This document shows, one piece after another, positions 1 to 8,229 of a stretch of DNA of 64,000 nucleotides. Numbering within the stretch: position 1 is the first letter of the stretch; each line of letters opens with the position of its first letter. The position numbers were made by a program, and so were the translations under genes. Source of the stretch: Actinomycetospora chiangmaiensis DSM 45062 (GTDB taxonomy: Bacteria > Actinomycetota > Actinomycetes > Mycobacteriales > Pseudonocardiaceae); contig NZ_KB903218.1 of NCBI RefSeq assembly GCF_000379625.1, positions 372,001 to 436,000 of the forward strand. Direction: 5' to 3'. The notes below the pieces were generated by a model. That model was given only the letters and a program-made list of their open reading frames with translations. It had not been told where the DNA came from and did no database searches.

Positions 1-156
1 TGCTACCTCGCGGCCGCGGCGTCGAGCCTGCTCGCGGGGCTGGCGGTCGACGTGTGGGGGCTGGCGACGGTCGCGCTGGTGCTCTGCGGCGTCGTCGTGC
101 TCATGGTCGGGCTGGGCGCCGCCGGCTCCGCGCGGCGGATGCGCCCGGCGAGCTGA
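1..156 (+). CDS. C-terminal fragment of a membrane transporter (MFS-like)
   Basis: The reading frame is open from the first base and stops with TGA at 154-156, giving the last 51 residues of a protein. The visible part is strongly hydrophobic, with two probable membrane helices separated by a short Asp-Val-Trp-Gly turn, and ends in a short basic tail (SARRMRPAS). This pattern is usual for the last helices of a major facilitator superfamily permease, but the fragment is too short to assign a family or a substrate. The gene begins outside the window. Confidence 0.45.
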   Translation, partial: CYLAAAASSLLAGLAVDVWGLATVALVLCGVVVLMVGLGAAGSARRMRPAS

Positions 157-205
157 CCCGATCGAGGGCCGCCCGCGGGCGCCCCGACCTGTCACGCTGG
201 TCCGG

Positions 206-973
206 ATGACCGGACAGCTCGCCGACCACTACCGCCGGCTCGCCGCGACCTACGACGACCACTGGACCTACGACCCGGAGTACGTCCGGGCGTTCGCCCG
301 GGCGATGGCCGGCGCGCTGCGGCTGCATCCCGGGGACGGCATCGTCGACGTCGGGTGCGGCACCGGGCTCTACACCCGCCAGCTCGCCGACGACCTGCAG
401 CCGCTGCGGCCGATCACCGCCGTCGACCCGACCGCGGCCATGCTCGACCGCGTCCCCGTCTCGCCGCTGCTGCGCCCGGTGCTCGCGAGCGCCGAGGACG
501 TCGCCTCCGGGCGGGTGTCGCTGCCGGGGCCGGGCCCGGTCGACGCGATCCTGGTGAAGGAGGCGATCCACCACGTGTCCGACCGGGCGGGGACGCTGCG
601 CGGGCTGGCCGGGCTGCTCTCCGACCGTGGCCGGATGCTCGTGGTGATGCTGCCCCGCACGATCGGGCACCCGCTCTTCGCCGCTGCCCACGACCGCTTC
701 GAGGCCCTCCAGCCCGACCCCGCCGAGATCGCCGACGCCCTCACGACGGCGGGTCTGCGCGCGTCGGTCAGCCGGCGCACCTTCCCCGTCGCGATCGACC
801 GCGAGCGCTACGTGCGCATGCTCGAGGCGCGGTACATGTCGGTGCTCGGCGAGTTCTCCGAGGCCGAGCTGGCCGAGGGCATCGCGCAGTTCCGCCACGC
901 CTACCGCGAGGAGCCGGTGCTGCGCTTCGAGGACCACTTCGCGTTCGTCACGGGCTGGGTCAGGCGGGCCTGA
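206..973 (+). CDS. Class I SAM-dependent methyltransferase
   Basis: A 255-aa soluble protein with the Rossmann-like methyltransferase fold. Motif I is clear at about residues 46-55 (VDVGCGTGLY), followed by an acidic residue after strand 2 (AVDPTAAM) that would bind the SAM ribose. The N-terminus (DHYRRLAATYDDHW) resembles the UbiE/Methyltransf_11 group. The substrate cannot be inferred. The ATG at 206 is the first start that keeps the whole fold. It lies 49 bp after the upstream transporter and converges on the glycosidase gene, with 3' ends overlapping by about 14 bp. Confidence 0.8.
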   Translation: MTGQLADHYRRLAATYDDHWTYDPEYVRAFARAMAGALRLHPGDGIVDVGCGTGLYTRQLADDLQPLRPITAVDPTAAMLDRVPVSPLLRPVLASAEDVASGRVSLPGPGPVDAILVKEAIHHVSDRAGTLRGLAGLLSDRGRMLVVMLPRTIGHPLFAAAHDRFEALQPDPAEIADALTTAGLRASVSRRTFPVAIDRERYVRMLEARYMSVLGEFSEAELAEGIAQFRHAYREEPVLRFEDHFAFVTGWVRRA

Positions 974-2192
974 GCACCGTGAGGTCCCCGGTCCGGGCCA
1001 CCTCGCCGAAGAGCTCCGCACTGCGTCGGGGCGTGCGGCGCAGCCCGTCGGTGCGGTCGATCCCGACGAGCCCGAAGGTCGGCCGGTAGCCTACGGCCCA
1101 CTCGAAGTTGTCGAACGACGACCAGTACAGGTAGCCGCGCACGTCGACCCCGTCCGCGAGCGCCGACGCCACCTCCGCGAGGTGGGAGGCGAGGTAGCGG
1201 ACCCGCTGGTCGTCGTCCGCCGTCGCGATCCCGTTCTCGGTCACGACGACGGGCAGCCCGGCCGCCGCAATCCGGCGCAGCACCGCGCCGAAGCCCGCGG
1301 GGTACACCTCCCAGCCCATGAGCGTCGTCTCCACGCCCTCGGGCGGGGGAGCGGTGAGGTCGGCGGCGGTCGCGTCGATCAGCGCCCGCGAGTAGTACTG
1401 CAGCCCGACGAAGTCGCCCACGTCGCCGCCCGCCCGCAGGTCGTCGAGGTGGGTGTCGACCATGACCAGCCGCGCCGCCGCCGTCGCGCCCTCGTCGGCC
1501 TCGTCGCCGGGGCGCAGTGGCTCGAGGTGCGGCAGGTGCAGGCACGTCCCGAGCTGCGACGACCCCGGCCCGGCCCGCATCACCTCGACGGCCGTCCGGT
1601 GGGCCCGGGCGAGGACGCCGTTGACGGTCACGGCCTCGGTGAGGTCGCGGTGCCCGGGCGGGAACTGCCCGGAGAGATAGCACTCGCGGGCGACGATCTG
1701 CGGCTCGTTGATCGTGCAGACGTACGGCATCCGGTCGCCGAGGGCGGCGGAGACCCGGGCGACGTACCGGCCGAACACGTCGAGGGCGTCGGGCGCGAGC
1801 CACCCGCCGCGGGCGGCGAACCAGCGCGGGAGCGTGAAGTGGTGCAGCGTCACGAACGCCGTCAGGCCGTGGCGGGCCAGCGAGTCGAGCATCCGGGCGT
1901 AGTGGTCCAGGGCCGCCGTCGAGAACTCGCCCTCCGCCGGCTCGATGCGCGACCACTCCAGCGAGAACCGGTGCGCGTTCTGACCGAGCGCGGCGAGGAG
2001 CGCGAAGTCGTCGTCGTAGCGGTGGTAGTGGTCGATCGCGTCGCCGGAGGGCTCGACGCAGGGTGAGGCCGGGTCGTGCTCCCAGTCCCACCAGTCGTTG
2101 TTCGTGTTGTTGCCCTCGACCTGGTGGCTCGCGGTGGCACTGCCCCAGTGGAAACCCGGCGGGAAGATCGGCACGGTCGCCCACCCTGGCAT
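960..2192 (-). CDS. GH1 family beta-glucosidase-like glycoside hydrolase
   Basis: A glycoside hydrolase family 1 enzyme of about 410 aa, slightly shorter than the usual 440-480. It has the family N-terminus (FHWGSATASHQVEG), the acid/base glutamate in the motif TINEP near residue 163, and the nucleophile in VTENG near residue 319. No signal peptide is visible, so a cytoplasmic enzyme acting on imported beta-glycosides is likely; substrate is unknown. A longer start at 2225 is possible, but it would sit in the same CCATGG hexamer as the ATG of the divergent hydrolase, so the internal ATG at 2192 was chosen. The short or absent spacer implies overlapping divergent promoters. Confidence 0.85.
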   Translation of the reverse strand: MPGWATVPIFPPGFHWGSATASHQVEGNNTNNDWWDWEHDPASPCVEPSGDAIDHYHRYDDDFALLAALGQNAHRFSLEWSRIEPAEGEFSTAALDHYARMLDSLARHGLTAFVTLHHFTLPRWFAARGGWLAPDALDVFGRYVARVSAALGDRMPYVCTINEPQIVARECYLSGQFPPGHRDLTEAVTVNGVLARAHRTAVEVMRAGPGSSQLGTCLHLPHLEPLRPGDEADEGATAAARLVMVDTHLDDLRAGGDVGDFVGLQYYSRALIDATAADLTAPPPEGVETTLMGWEVYPAGFGAVLRRIAAAGLPVVVTENGIATADDDQRVRYLASHLAEVASALADGVDVRGYLYWSSFDNFEWAVGYRPTFGLVGIDRTDGLRRTPRRSAELFGEVARTGDLTVLRPA

Positions 2193-2223
2193 GGCCGGGG
2201 TCGGCGCGGGGCATCCGAGGGCC

Positions 2224-3066
2224 ATGGCCGACCACCGGCACTCCTACGTCGACGTCGGCGAGGTGGTCCTGCACGTCGCCGAGGTCGGCGAGGGTGCACC
2301 GGTCCTCCTGATCCACGGGTTCCCGCAGACCTGGTACTCGTGGACGCAGGTCGCACCGCTCCTGGTCGACGCCGGGTACCGGTGCGTGATCCCGGACCTG
2401 CGCGGCCTCGGGGACTCCACCCGGCCGCTGCACGGGTACGACAAGCAGACCCTCGGCGAGGACCTCGTCCGGCTCCTCGACGCCCTCGGGATCGACCGGT
2501 GTGCGGTCGTCGGGCACGACTGGGGCGGGGTCGTCGCCTTCTCGATCGCCGCGCGGCACCCGGAGCGGGTGAGCAGGCTCGGCGTCGTCGACGTCGCGAT
2601 ACCCGGCGACGGGCAGCCGAACATCTCGCAGGGCGGACGCCGCTGGCACCACGCCTTCCTCGGCACGCTCGACCTCCCCGAGGCCCTGATCAGCGGCCGC
2701 GAGGAGGTGTTCCTGCGCTGGTTCTACGAGCACTACGGCCACCACCAGAAGGTCCTTCCCGACGATGCCGTGGCCGAGTACCTGCGCTGCTACACCGCCG
2801 CCGGGGCGCTCCGTGCCGGATTCGAGCTGTACCGCACCGTGCCGCTGGACATCGCCGCCAACGAGACGCTGGCGAAGACCGACGTGCCCGTGCTCGCCGT
2901 CGGGGGCGCGACGTCCTTCGGCCGGGGCGCCGAGGTCGAGGAGTCCCTGCGCCGGATGGCGCACAACGTCACGGGTCACGTGCTCGACGACTGCGGGCAC
3001 TGGGTGCCCGAGGAGAAGCCCCGCGAGCTGGCGGAGCTGATCATCGGACACCTAGGGCGGTCATGA
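2224..3066 (+). CDS. Alpha/beta hydrolase, epoxide hydrolase-like
   Basis: A 280-aa alpha/beta hydrolase. The oxyanion motif HGFPQTW is followed by the nucleophile elbow GHDWGG, in which aspartate replaces the serine of esterases. Together with the cap-domain tyrosines and a C-terminal histidine (CGHWVPEEKP), this is the pattern of soluble epoxide hydrolases and haloalkane dehalogenases. The ATG at 2224 has GAGG three bases upstream. The stop overlaps the next start as ATGA, so it is translationally coupled to the split transketolase, suggesting a role in the same small-molecule pathway. Confidence 0.82.
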   Translation: MADHRHSYVDVGEVVLHVAEVGEGAPVLLIHGFPQTWYSWTQVAPLLVDAGYRCVIPDLRGLGDSTRPLHGYDKQTLGEDLVRLLDALGIDRCAVVGHDWGGVVAFSIAARHPERVSRLGVVDVAIPGDGQPNISQGGRRWHHAFLGTLDLPEALISGREEVFLRWFYEHYGHHQKVLPDDAVAEYLRCYTAAGALRAGFELYRTVPLDIAANETLAKTDVPVLAVGGATSFGRGAEVEESLRRMAHNVTGHVLDDCGHWVPEEKPRELAELIIGHLGRS

Positions 3067-3863
3067 GGACGGGCCTCGCCGACTCCGCCCGGAACATCCG
3101 CCGGTACGCCTTGGAGATGGGCGAGGTGCAGGGCCAGGGCTACATCGGGCAGGCGCTCGGCGTGGCCGACGTGCTCGCCGTGCTCTTCGGCCACGTACTG
3201 CGGTTCCGCCCGGACGACCCGGCGTGGGCGGAACGCGACCGGTTCCTGCTCTCGGTCGGCCACTACGCGATCGCGGCGTACGCGGCCTTCGCCGAGGCGG
3301 GCATCGTCGAGCCGTCCGAGCTGGCGGACTACGGGGCCGACGGCTCGTCGCTGCCGATGTCGGCCATGGCGTCGTCCACGCCCGGCATGGAGATCTCGGG
3401 CGGGTCGCTCGGGCACGGGCTCGGGATCGCCACCGGGATGGGGCTCGGCCTGCGTCATCGCGGCTCGTCCGCGCGGGTGGTCACCCTGCTCTCGGACGGC
3501 GAGCTCGACGAGGGCTCGACGTGGGAGGCGGCGATGGCGTGCGCCCAGTTCGGGCTGGCGAACGTGCTCGCCGTCGTCGACGTGAACGGGCTGCAGGCCG
3601 ACGGCGCGACGGTGCTGGCGAGCGGGAGCCTCGTCGGGAAGTGGGAGGCGTTCGGCTGGACGGTGCGCCGGACCGACGGTCACGACCTCGACGCCCTCGT
3701 GACGGCGTTCGACGAGCTCACGGCCGCGCCCACGGGCCCGTCGATCCTGCTCGCCGACACGCGCCCCGGGCGGGGTGTCCCGATGTTCGAGGACCGGGAG
3801 CGCGCACACTTCCTGCCCGTGCGGGAGGACGAGTGGGCGCAGGCCAGGGAGCAGCTGACGTGA
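3063..3863 (+). CDS. Transketolase-like, N-terminal (TPP-binding) subunit
   Basis: A 266-aa protein that matches only the N-terminal third of a classical transketolase. The TPP/Mg-binding motif is present as SDGELDEGSTWEAA followed about 25 residues later by DVNGLQ, and the conserved GSLGHGLGIATGMGLGL loop is intact. It starts with ATG overlapping the preceding stop (ATGA) and ends in a GTGA overlap with the second subunit. The split arrangement is known for specialised transketolases that act on unusual sugars or cyclitols rather than for the pentose-phosphate enzyme. Function therefore needs the next gene product as partner. Confidence 0.87.
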   Translation: MRTGLADSARNIRRYALEMGEVQGQGYIGQALGVADVLAVLFGHVLRFRPDDPAWAERDRFLLSVGHYAIAAYAAFAEAGIVEPSELADYGADGSSLPMSAMASSTPGMEISGGSLGHGLGIATGMGLGLRHRGSSARVVTLLSDGELDEGSTWEAAMACAQFGLANVLAVVDVNGLQADGATVLASGSLVGKWEAFGWTVRRTDGHDLDALVTAFDELTAAPTGPSILLADTRPGRGVPMFEDRERAHFLPVREDEWAQAREQLT

Positions 3864-4867
3864 CGCGGACCTCGGCCATGATCGCCTCGTTCGCCGATCC
3901 GGGGCAGCGGACGGTGCAGGCCCCGTTCGGCCGGGCGCTGGCGGCGCTGGCGGAGGAGCGGCCCGAGATCGTCGGACTGTCCGCGGACCTCACGAAGTAC
4001 ACCGACATGCACGTCTTCCGCGACGCGCACCCCGACCGGTTCTTCCAGTTCGGCATGTCCGAACAGGTGCTGCTCGGCGCGGCGGCCGGCCTCGCCGAGG
4101 TGGGGCTGCGGCCGTTCGCGTCGACGTACTCGGTGTTCGCGACGCGGCGCGCCTACGACTTCCTGTGCCTCGACATCGCCGAGCCCCGGCTGCCCGTGAC
4201 GGTCGTCGGCGGGCTGCCCGGCCTGACGACGGGCTACGGGCCCAGCCACCAGGCCACCGAGGACCTGGCGATCCTGCGCGGCTGCCCGAACCTCACGATC
4301 GTCGACCCGTGCGACGCCGTCGACCTCGCGCAGATCGTCCCGGCGCTGGCCGCGCTCGACGGCCCCTCGTACCTCCGGCTGCTCCGCGGGGCGGTCCCGA
4401 GCGTGCTCGACGAGTACGACTACCGCTTCGAGCTCGGGCGGGCCGTGGCGATCCGGCCGGGCCGCGACGTCCTGATCGTCTCCACCGGGCTCATGACGAT
4501 GCGCGCGCTGGCCGCCGCCCGTGCGCTCGAGGCCGACCACGTCGACGTCGCCGTGCTCCACGTCCCGACGATCAAGCCGCTCGACGTGGACACGATCGTC
4601 GCCGAGGCGTCGTCCGGGGGCCGGCTCGTGCTGACCGCCGAGAACCACACCGTGGCGGGCGGGCTCGGCGAGGCGGTCGGGGCGGCGCTGGCGCTGGCCG
4701 GGCGCGCGGTGCGGTTGGGCCGGATCGGGCTGCCGGACGAGTTCCTGGCGGCCGGGGCGTTGCCGACCCTGCACGACCGGTACGGGCTCTCGACCGCCGC
4801 GGTCGTGGAGCGGGTGCGGCAGGACCTGTCGGGGCGGGCGCAGCGACGGGGAGGGGAATCGTCGTGA
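3860..4867 (+). CDS. Transketolase-like, C-terminal (pyrimidine-binding) subunit
   Basis: A 335-aa protein carrying the transketolase pyrimidine-binding domain, with the catalytic Glu region (FFQFGMSEQVLLGAAAGLAEVG), and the C-terminal transketolase domain. It pairs with the preceding N-terminal subunit to rebuild one active site at the dimer interface. The GTG start at 3860 overlaps the upstream TGA. An AAGGAG site between this gene and the following dehydrogenase (10-bp gap) shows that the operon continues. The sugar substrate is not identifiable from sequence. Confidence 0.87.
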   Translation: MTRTSAMIASFADPGQRTVQAPFGRALAALAEERPEIVGLSADLTKYTDMHVFRDAHPDRFFQFGMSEQVLLGAAAGLAEVGLRPFASTYSVFATRRAYDFLCLDIAEPRLPVTVVGGLPGLTTGYGPSHQATEDLAILRGCPNLTIVDPCDAVDLAQIVPALAALDGPSYLRLLRGAVPSVLDEYDYRFELGRAVAIRPGRDVLIVSTGLMTMRALAAARALEADHVDVAVLHVPTIKPLDVDTIVAEASSGGRLVLTAENHTVAGGLGEAVGAALALAGRAVRLGRIGLPDEFLAAGALPTLHDRYGLSTAAVVERVRQDLSGRAQRRGGESS

Positions 4868-4877
4868 AGGAGACCCG

Positions 4878-5620
4878 ATGAACCGGACCGCGATCGTCAC
4901 GGGGGCGGGCTCGGTCCGCGGCATCGGCCGGGCCACCGCCCACCACCTCGCCGCCGCGGGCTGGCACGTCGCCGTGCTCGACCTCGACCCCGGCGACACC
5001 GCCGCCGAGGTCGCCGACCGGCACGGCTACGCCACGCTGGGGCTGGCCTGCGACGTCACCTCCCGCGACGCGGTCGACGCCGCGGTCGCCGAGGTGGAGG
5101 CGACGCTGCCGCCGGTCGGGGGGCTGGTCAACAACGCGGGCGTGACGTCGCCGATCCCGTTCCTGGAGGTCACCGACGAGGAGTGGGAGCGGGTGTTCGC
5201 GGTGAACGTCCGCGGTTCGTACACGGTGACCCGTCGGGTGGCCCCGGGGATGGCCGAGCGGGGGTTCGGGCGGATCGTCTTCCTGTCCTCGGTGTCCGCC
5301 GAGCGGGGCGGCGGCGTGTTCGGCGGGGTCGCGTACTCCGCGGCGAAGGCGGGTCTGCTCGGCTTCGCGCGGGCCCTCGCCCGGGAGCTGGGCCCGCGTG
5401 GGGTGACCGCGAACGCCGTCGCGCCCGGGTTGGTCGACACCGACATCACCGGCGGCGCGATCACCGGGGAGCGGCTCGAGGCGATGCTGGCCGGCATCCC
5501 CACGGGCCGGCTGGGCTCGGTCGAGGACGTCGCGAACCTGGTGACCTTCCTGTGTCGCGAGCAGTCGGCTACATCACCGGGGCCACCTACGACGTCAACG
5601 GCGGGTCGCACATCCACTGA
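4878..5620 (+). pseudogene. Short-chain dehydrogenase/reductase with 1-nt frameshift near its 3' end
   Basis: An SDR with an intact N-terminal cofactor motif (TGAGSVRGIG), NNAG, a catalytic Ser (SSVS) and YSAAK. The open frame continues to a stop at 5634-5636 with a non-family tail (252 aa). Inserting one G near 5567 (TCGGCTAC to TCGGGCTAC) restores the canonical ending GYITGATYDVNGGSHIH, with a stop at 5618-5620. Loss of this tail would disturb the tetramer interface and cofactor site. It may be a genuine frameshift or a homopolymer sequencing error. Its place after the split transketolase suggests oxidation of a polyol or ketose feeding that enzyme. Confidence 0.8.
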
Positions 5621-5632
5621 GGTGCTCCGCCC

Positions 5633-5663
5633 GTGAGTACTTCTCACAGGGCCGCAGGCCACC
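5633..5663. repeat. Hairpin plus conserved flank, member of a dispersed repeat family
   Basis: A short inverted repeat, GTGAG (5633-5637) and CTCAC (5643-5647), is followed one base later by GGGCCGCAGGCCACC (5649-5663). The same flank occurs next to the hairpin at 41251-41290. It lies between the convergent SDR and BLUF genes, so it can serve as a bidirectional terminator, but the conserved flank is more than a terminator needs. Confidence 0.55.
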
Positions 5664-5669
5664 TCCCGG

Positions 5670-6119
5670 TCAGACGGTGTCCGCGCCGATCATGTTGCGC
5701 ATGCGGGTGAGCACCTGCTCCTGCGCGGGGGAGGTCCGGGTGGCGGCGCGCGGCCGCAGCTCCCCGTCGCTGACGTGGAGCGGGATGTCGGCCCGGCCCA
5801 TCGCGGACACCTCGGCCATGGCCCAGCCGGCGAACACCCGGGGCACGGCGTACGCTCGTTCGACCAGCGTCACCGCCTCGTGCCGCCGGTCGGCCCCGAT
5901 GCGGCCGTACAGCGCGTCGACCGCCTCCTGCGCCCCCTCGAGCACCTGCACGAAGTAGTGGTCGGTGATCAGGAGCGCGCCGGTGATCCCCGCGGCCCGG
6001 TTGTGCGACCTGGCCTGCCGGAAGAGATCGACGAGCACGGTCGGGCGGTCCGCCGTGGGGATGCGGCTGTGACTGGTGTACATCAGGCGGTACACCGCTG
6101 CTGGCGCGTGCTCGCTCAT
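5670..6119 (-). CDS. Stand-alone BLUF-domain blue-light sensor
   Basis: A 149-aa protein consisting of one BLUF (sensor of blue light using FAD) domain and a C-terminal tail of about 40 residues. The photocycle residues are visible: Tyr14 (LMYTS), Asn40 (RSHNRAAGITG) and Gln58 (FVQVLEG), along with the conserved RH...V and a Trp/Met region (FAGWAMAE). The ATG at 6119 was preferred to an upstream one at 6155 because the domain begins ten residues later. There is no attached output domain, so signalling would require a partner protein, not identifiable here. Confidence 0.87.
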   Translation of the reverse strand: MSEHAPAAVYRLMYTSHSRIPTADRPTVLVDLFRQARSHNRAAGITGALLITDHYFVQVLEGAQEAVDALYGRIGADRRHEAVTLVERAYAVPRVFAGWAMAEVSAMGRADIPLHVSDGELRPRAATRTSPAQEQVLTRMRNMIGADTV

Positions 6120-6211
6120 GTCGCGGGCCTCTCCGACCGGGACTCGGGGGACCACCGCAGCGTGGCCGCAGGTGCCGTTCCACGACAGGGTCGAAGGTCC
6201 CCCGCCGACCC

Positions 6212-6547
6212 TCAGAGGGGTGTCGCGCCGGCGTCGAGATAGCCCCGGATCGCGTCGCGGAGCAGCTCCACCACGGGGCGGCCCTCCTCGATCGCCCGGA
6301 TGTGCAGCTCGTCGCGCAACGCCCGCGGTACCCGTCCGGAGAGGTAGACGAGCTCCTGGCGAGGTGACCGGCGCCCGCGCGGCGCGGCGTCCACGGGCAT
6401 GAGGGGACTGGGCGACGGCGCGAGCATGGACGTCGGCTCCGGACGACGACGCGCGGCCGACGGCGGGACCGCGCGACGACGGGCCGCCGCCGGGTCGGGC
6501 CCGGACCGGCCGGACGGCGGGGTCGCGCGGGGCTCAGACGGCGTCAT
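6212..6547 (-). CDS. Ribbon-helix-helix DNA-binding partner of ParA
   Basis: A 111-aa protein with a disordered, Pro/Arg-rich N-terminal half and a C-terminal ribbon-helix-helix segment at about residues 67-105 (VYLSGRVPRALRDELHIRA, ending RDAIRGYLD). It overlaps the upstream parA gene by 14 bp, so the two are cotranscribed. RHH proteins often serve as centromere-binding partners of ParA-type ATPases. The basic disordered tail could stimulate the ATPase as in ParG or Omega proteins; this is inference. Confidence 0.7.
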   Translation of the reverse strand: MTPSEPRATPPSGRSGPDPAAARRRAVPPSAARRRPEPTSMLAPSPSPLMPVDAAPRGRRSPRQELVYLSGRVPRALRDELHIRAIEEGRPVVELLRDAIRGYLDAGATPL

Positions 6548-7340
6548 CGAGCCGGACCTCCAGCTGGTCGGCGAGGGTGGAGAAGATCTCGACCAGCGGC
6601 CGGGCCGGGGCGCCGCGCGCCCGCAGGGGCTGGGCCGCGTCGATGGCCTCGGCGAGCACCGCCCGCGACGGCACGGGCGGCGACCAGACGAGGTCGCCGA
6701 AGGTGTCCGCCACCGAGTCGGTGTGCCAGGCGTGCAGGCCGCGACGACGGTCGTGCTCGTTGACGATCACCCCGACCACGGCGAGCTCGGGGCGCCCGAG
6801 GTGGCGGCGGTAGGCCGCGACGAAGTCCCGGACCCGGATCGCACCCTGCAGGTGGTCGTACTCCGGGCGCAGCACGAGCACGACCGCGTCCGCCGCCGCC
6901 AGGCCGAGCTGGGTGAGGTGCCCGAGGGAGGGCGGGCAGTCGAGCAGCGTGACGTCGTAGTCCTCGGCGACGCCGGTCAGGGCGACGTCGAGGCGCTCGT
7001 GCGACCCGAGCTGGCCGGCCTCGGAGACCCGGGCCTCGAGGTCGTAGCGGGCGGGCAGCAGGTCGATCCGGGTCGCGAGATCGGCGGCGCTCCCGCCCCA
7101 GCGGCACCCGACGAGGGCGTCCGCGGCGCACCCCTTCTGGTTCGCCGCGACCACCTCCGCGGCGGTGACCATGTCGGCGAGGTCGGCCTCGCCGTAGCCC
7201 AGGCGTCGCGACAGGTTCGCCTGCGGGTCGAGGTCGACCGCGAGGACCCGCCGGCCGCGCGCGGCGAGCGCCTCGGCCAGGTGGGCGATGGCGGTCGTCT
7301 TGCCCGCTCCGCCCTTGTTGTTGGCCACCGCGACGCGCAT
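6534..7340 (-). CDS. ParA-family partition ATPase
   Basis: A 268-aa MinD/ParA-type ATPase starting at ATG 7340, where the deviant Walker A begins almost at once (NNKGGAGKTT). The Walker A' (VDLDPQANLS) and Walker B (TLLDCPPSLG) follow. It lacks the N-terminal HTH of plasmid P1-type ParA, so it is of the short (type Ib-like) class. The gene is paired with an RHH protein instead of ParB, unlike the actinobacterial chromosomal parAB near oriC. This suggests a mobile-element relic or a system positioning another cargo. Confidence 0.85.
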   Translation of the reverse strand: MRVAVANNKGGAGKTTAIAHLAEALAARGRRVLAVDLDPQANLSRRLGYGEADLADMVTAAEVVAANQKGCAADALVGCRWGGSAADLATRIDLLPARYDLEARVSEAGQLGSHERLDVALTGVAEDYDVTLLDCPPSLGHLTQLGLAAADAVVLVLRPEYDHLQGAIRVRDFVAAYRRHLGRPELAVVGVIVNEHDRRRGLHAWHTDSVADTFGDLVWSPPVPSRAVLAEAIDAAQPLRARGAPARPLVEIFSTLADQLEVRLDDAV

Positions 7341-7762
7341 CGAGCCTGCACCCCCGCCCCGACGTCCCCGACCGGCGCGCCTGCCGGGTGCGGCGGTACC
7401 GGGGGAGCACAGTGACACCCGTGCGCGGGTGCTCACAAGCACCCCTGCACACGTGCACGTGTGCACAGCCGCCTTCTGCTGCGTGCGGGGTAACCGGGCG
7501 GGTCGAGTGGCCCCGGCCGCACCGGCGATGACCAGCGCAGTCGGGTGAACGGTGTGCGACGTTTCGTTTTCCGCGCTGCTTCAGCCCGAGCGGTCCCCTT
7601 CCGGCCGCCCCCGGCGCCGCCTATGGTCCAGCGACACGATCGCGGTCCGGCGCCGCCGGGGCCCCGCCCCGCCGCCGCGCGATCACGGAGTCGGGGACCC
7701 ACGTCAGCCACCCACGGGCGACGGGGCGACGCCGCCTGCCCAGGGGACGAGGGGGAGCTGTG
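7341..7762. promoter_or_regulatory. parA/STAS intergenic region with two symmetric elements
   Basis: This 422-bp non-coding stretch separates divergent parA and STAS genes. On the parA side it holds an inverted repeat CACCCG-4-CGGGTG (7416-7431) and a perfect palindrome (7446-7465). The remainder toward the STAS gene shows no recognisable gene or clear promoter boxes; a GGGGGAG ribosome binding site lies at 7751-7757. Confidence 0.5.
7446..7465. promoter_or_regulatory. 20-bp perfect palindrome upstream of parA (candidate operator or centromere)
   Basis: The sequence TGCACACGTGCACGTGTGCA is identical to its reverse complement. It lies 105 bp upstream of the parA start, next to a second inverted repeat at 7416-7431. 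The position fits an autoregulatory operator or a parS-like site bound by the RHH partner. It does not match the common chromosomal parS consensus. Confidence 0.55.
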
Positions 7763-8140
7763 ATGGTGATCAAGCCGGCCGCGCCGTCGGCCGGAGGCGC
7801 CCGGGCCGGGGGAGCGGCGGAGCTGACGGCCTGCCTCGCGGTCCGCCCCGGGGGCACGGTCGTCCGGCTCTCCGGCGGTCTGCACGCCGGGACCGCGCGG
7901 CTCCTGCGGGAGTCGGTGGAGGGGGCGCTCGACGGTGGGCCGACGACGGTCGTGCTCGACCTGACCGACGTCACCGCCGACGACGACCTCGGCCTCTGGG
8001 TGATCCCCGCGGTCGCGGGGGACGCCCACGCGCGGGGGGTCGCCTTCACCGTGGTGGCCCCGAAGCGGAGCCTCCGGATCCGGCTCCGCCGTCTCGGGGG
8101 CCGACCGTTCGAGATCACCGACGCCCGCCCGGCGGACTGA
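7763..8140 (+). CDS. STAS-domain protein (anti-sigma factor antagonist-like) with Asp at the phospho-site
   Basis: A 125-aa protein with a STAS domain. The hallmark segment reads LDLTDVTADDDLGLW, where SpoIIAA-like proteins have a DSSGL motif, so the phosphorylated serine is replaced by aspartate. STAS antagonists normally bind and release an anti-sigma factor kinase; an Asp could lock the protein in a phospho-like state. ATG 7763 is preferred over GTG 7760 because of its spacing from the GGGGGAG site. No anti-sigma kinase is adjacent. Confidence 0.7.
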   Translation: MVIKPAAPSAGGARAGGAAELTACLAVRPGGTVVRLSGGLHAGTARLLRESVEGALDGGPTTVVLDLTDVTADDDLGLWVIPAVAGDAHARGVAFTVVAPKRSLRIRLRRLGGRPFEITDARPAD

Positions 8141-8229
8141 GCGCCGCCCGCGGACGGCGCAGCGCCGCGAGGTGTCCGTCGGGCACGCCCGGCGGCCTGC
8201 CTCCCGTCACCCTCGGCGCGCGACGCGGC

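Noticed and set aside
6212..7340. Assignment of the ParA pair as the chromosomal parAB near oriC
   Set aside because: The partner is an RHH protein, there is no ParB domain and no parS consensus, and neighbours are not rpmH/rnpA/gidB.
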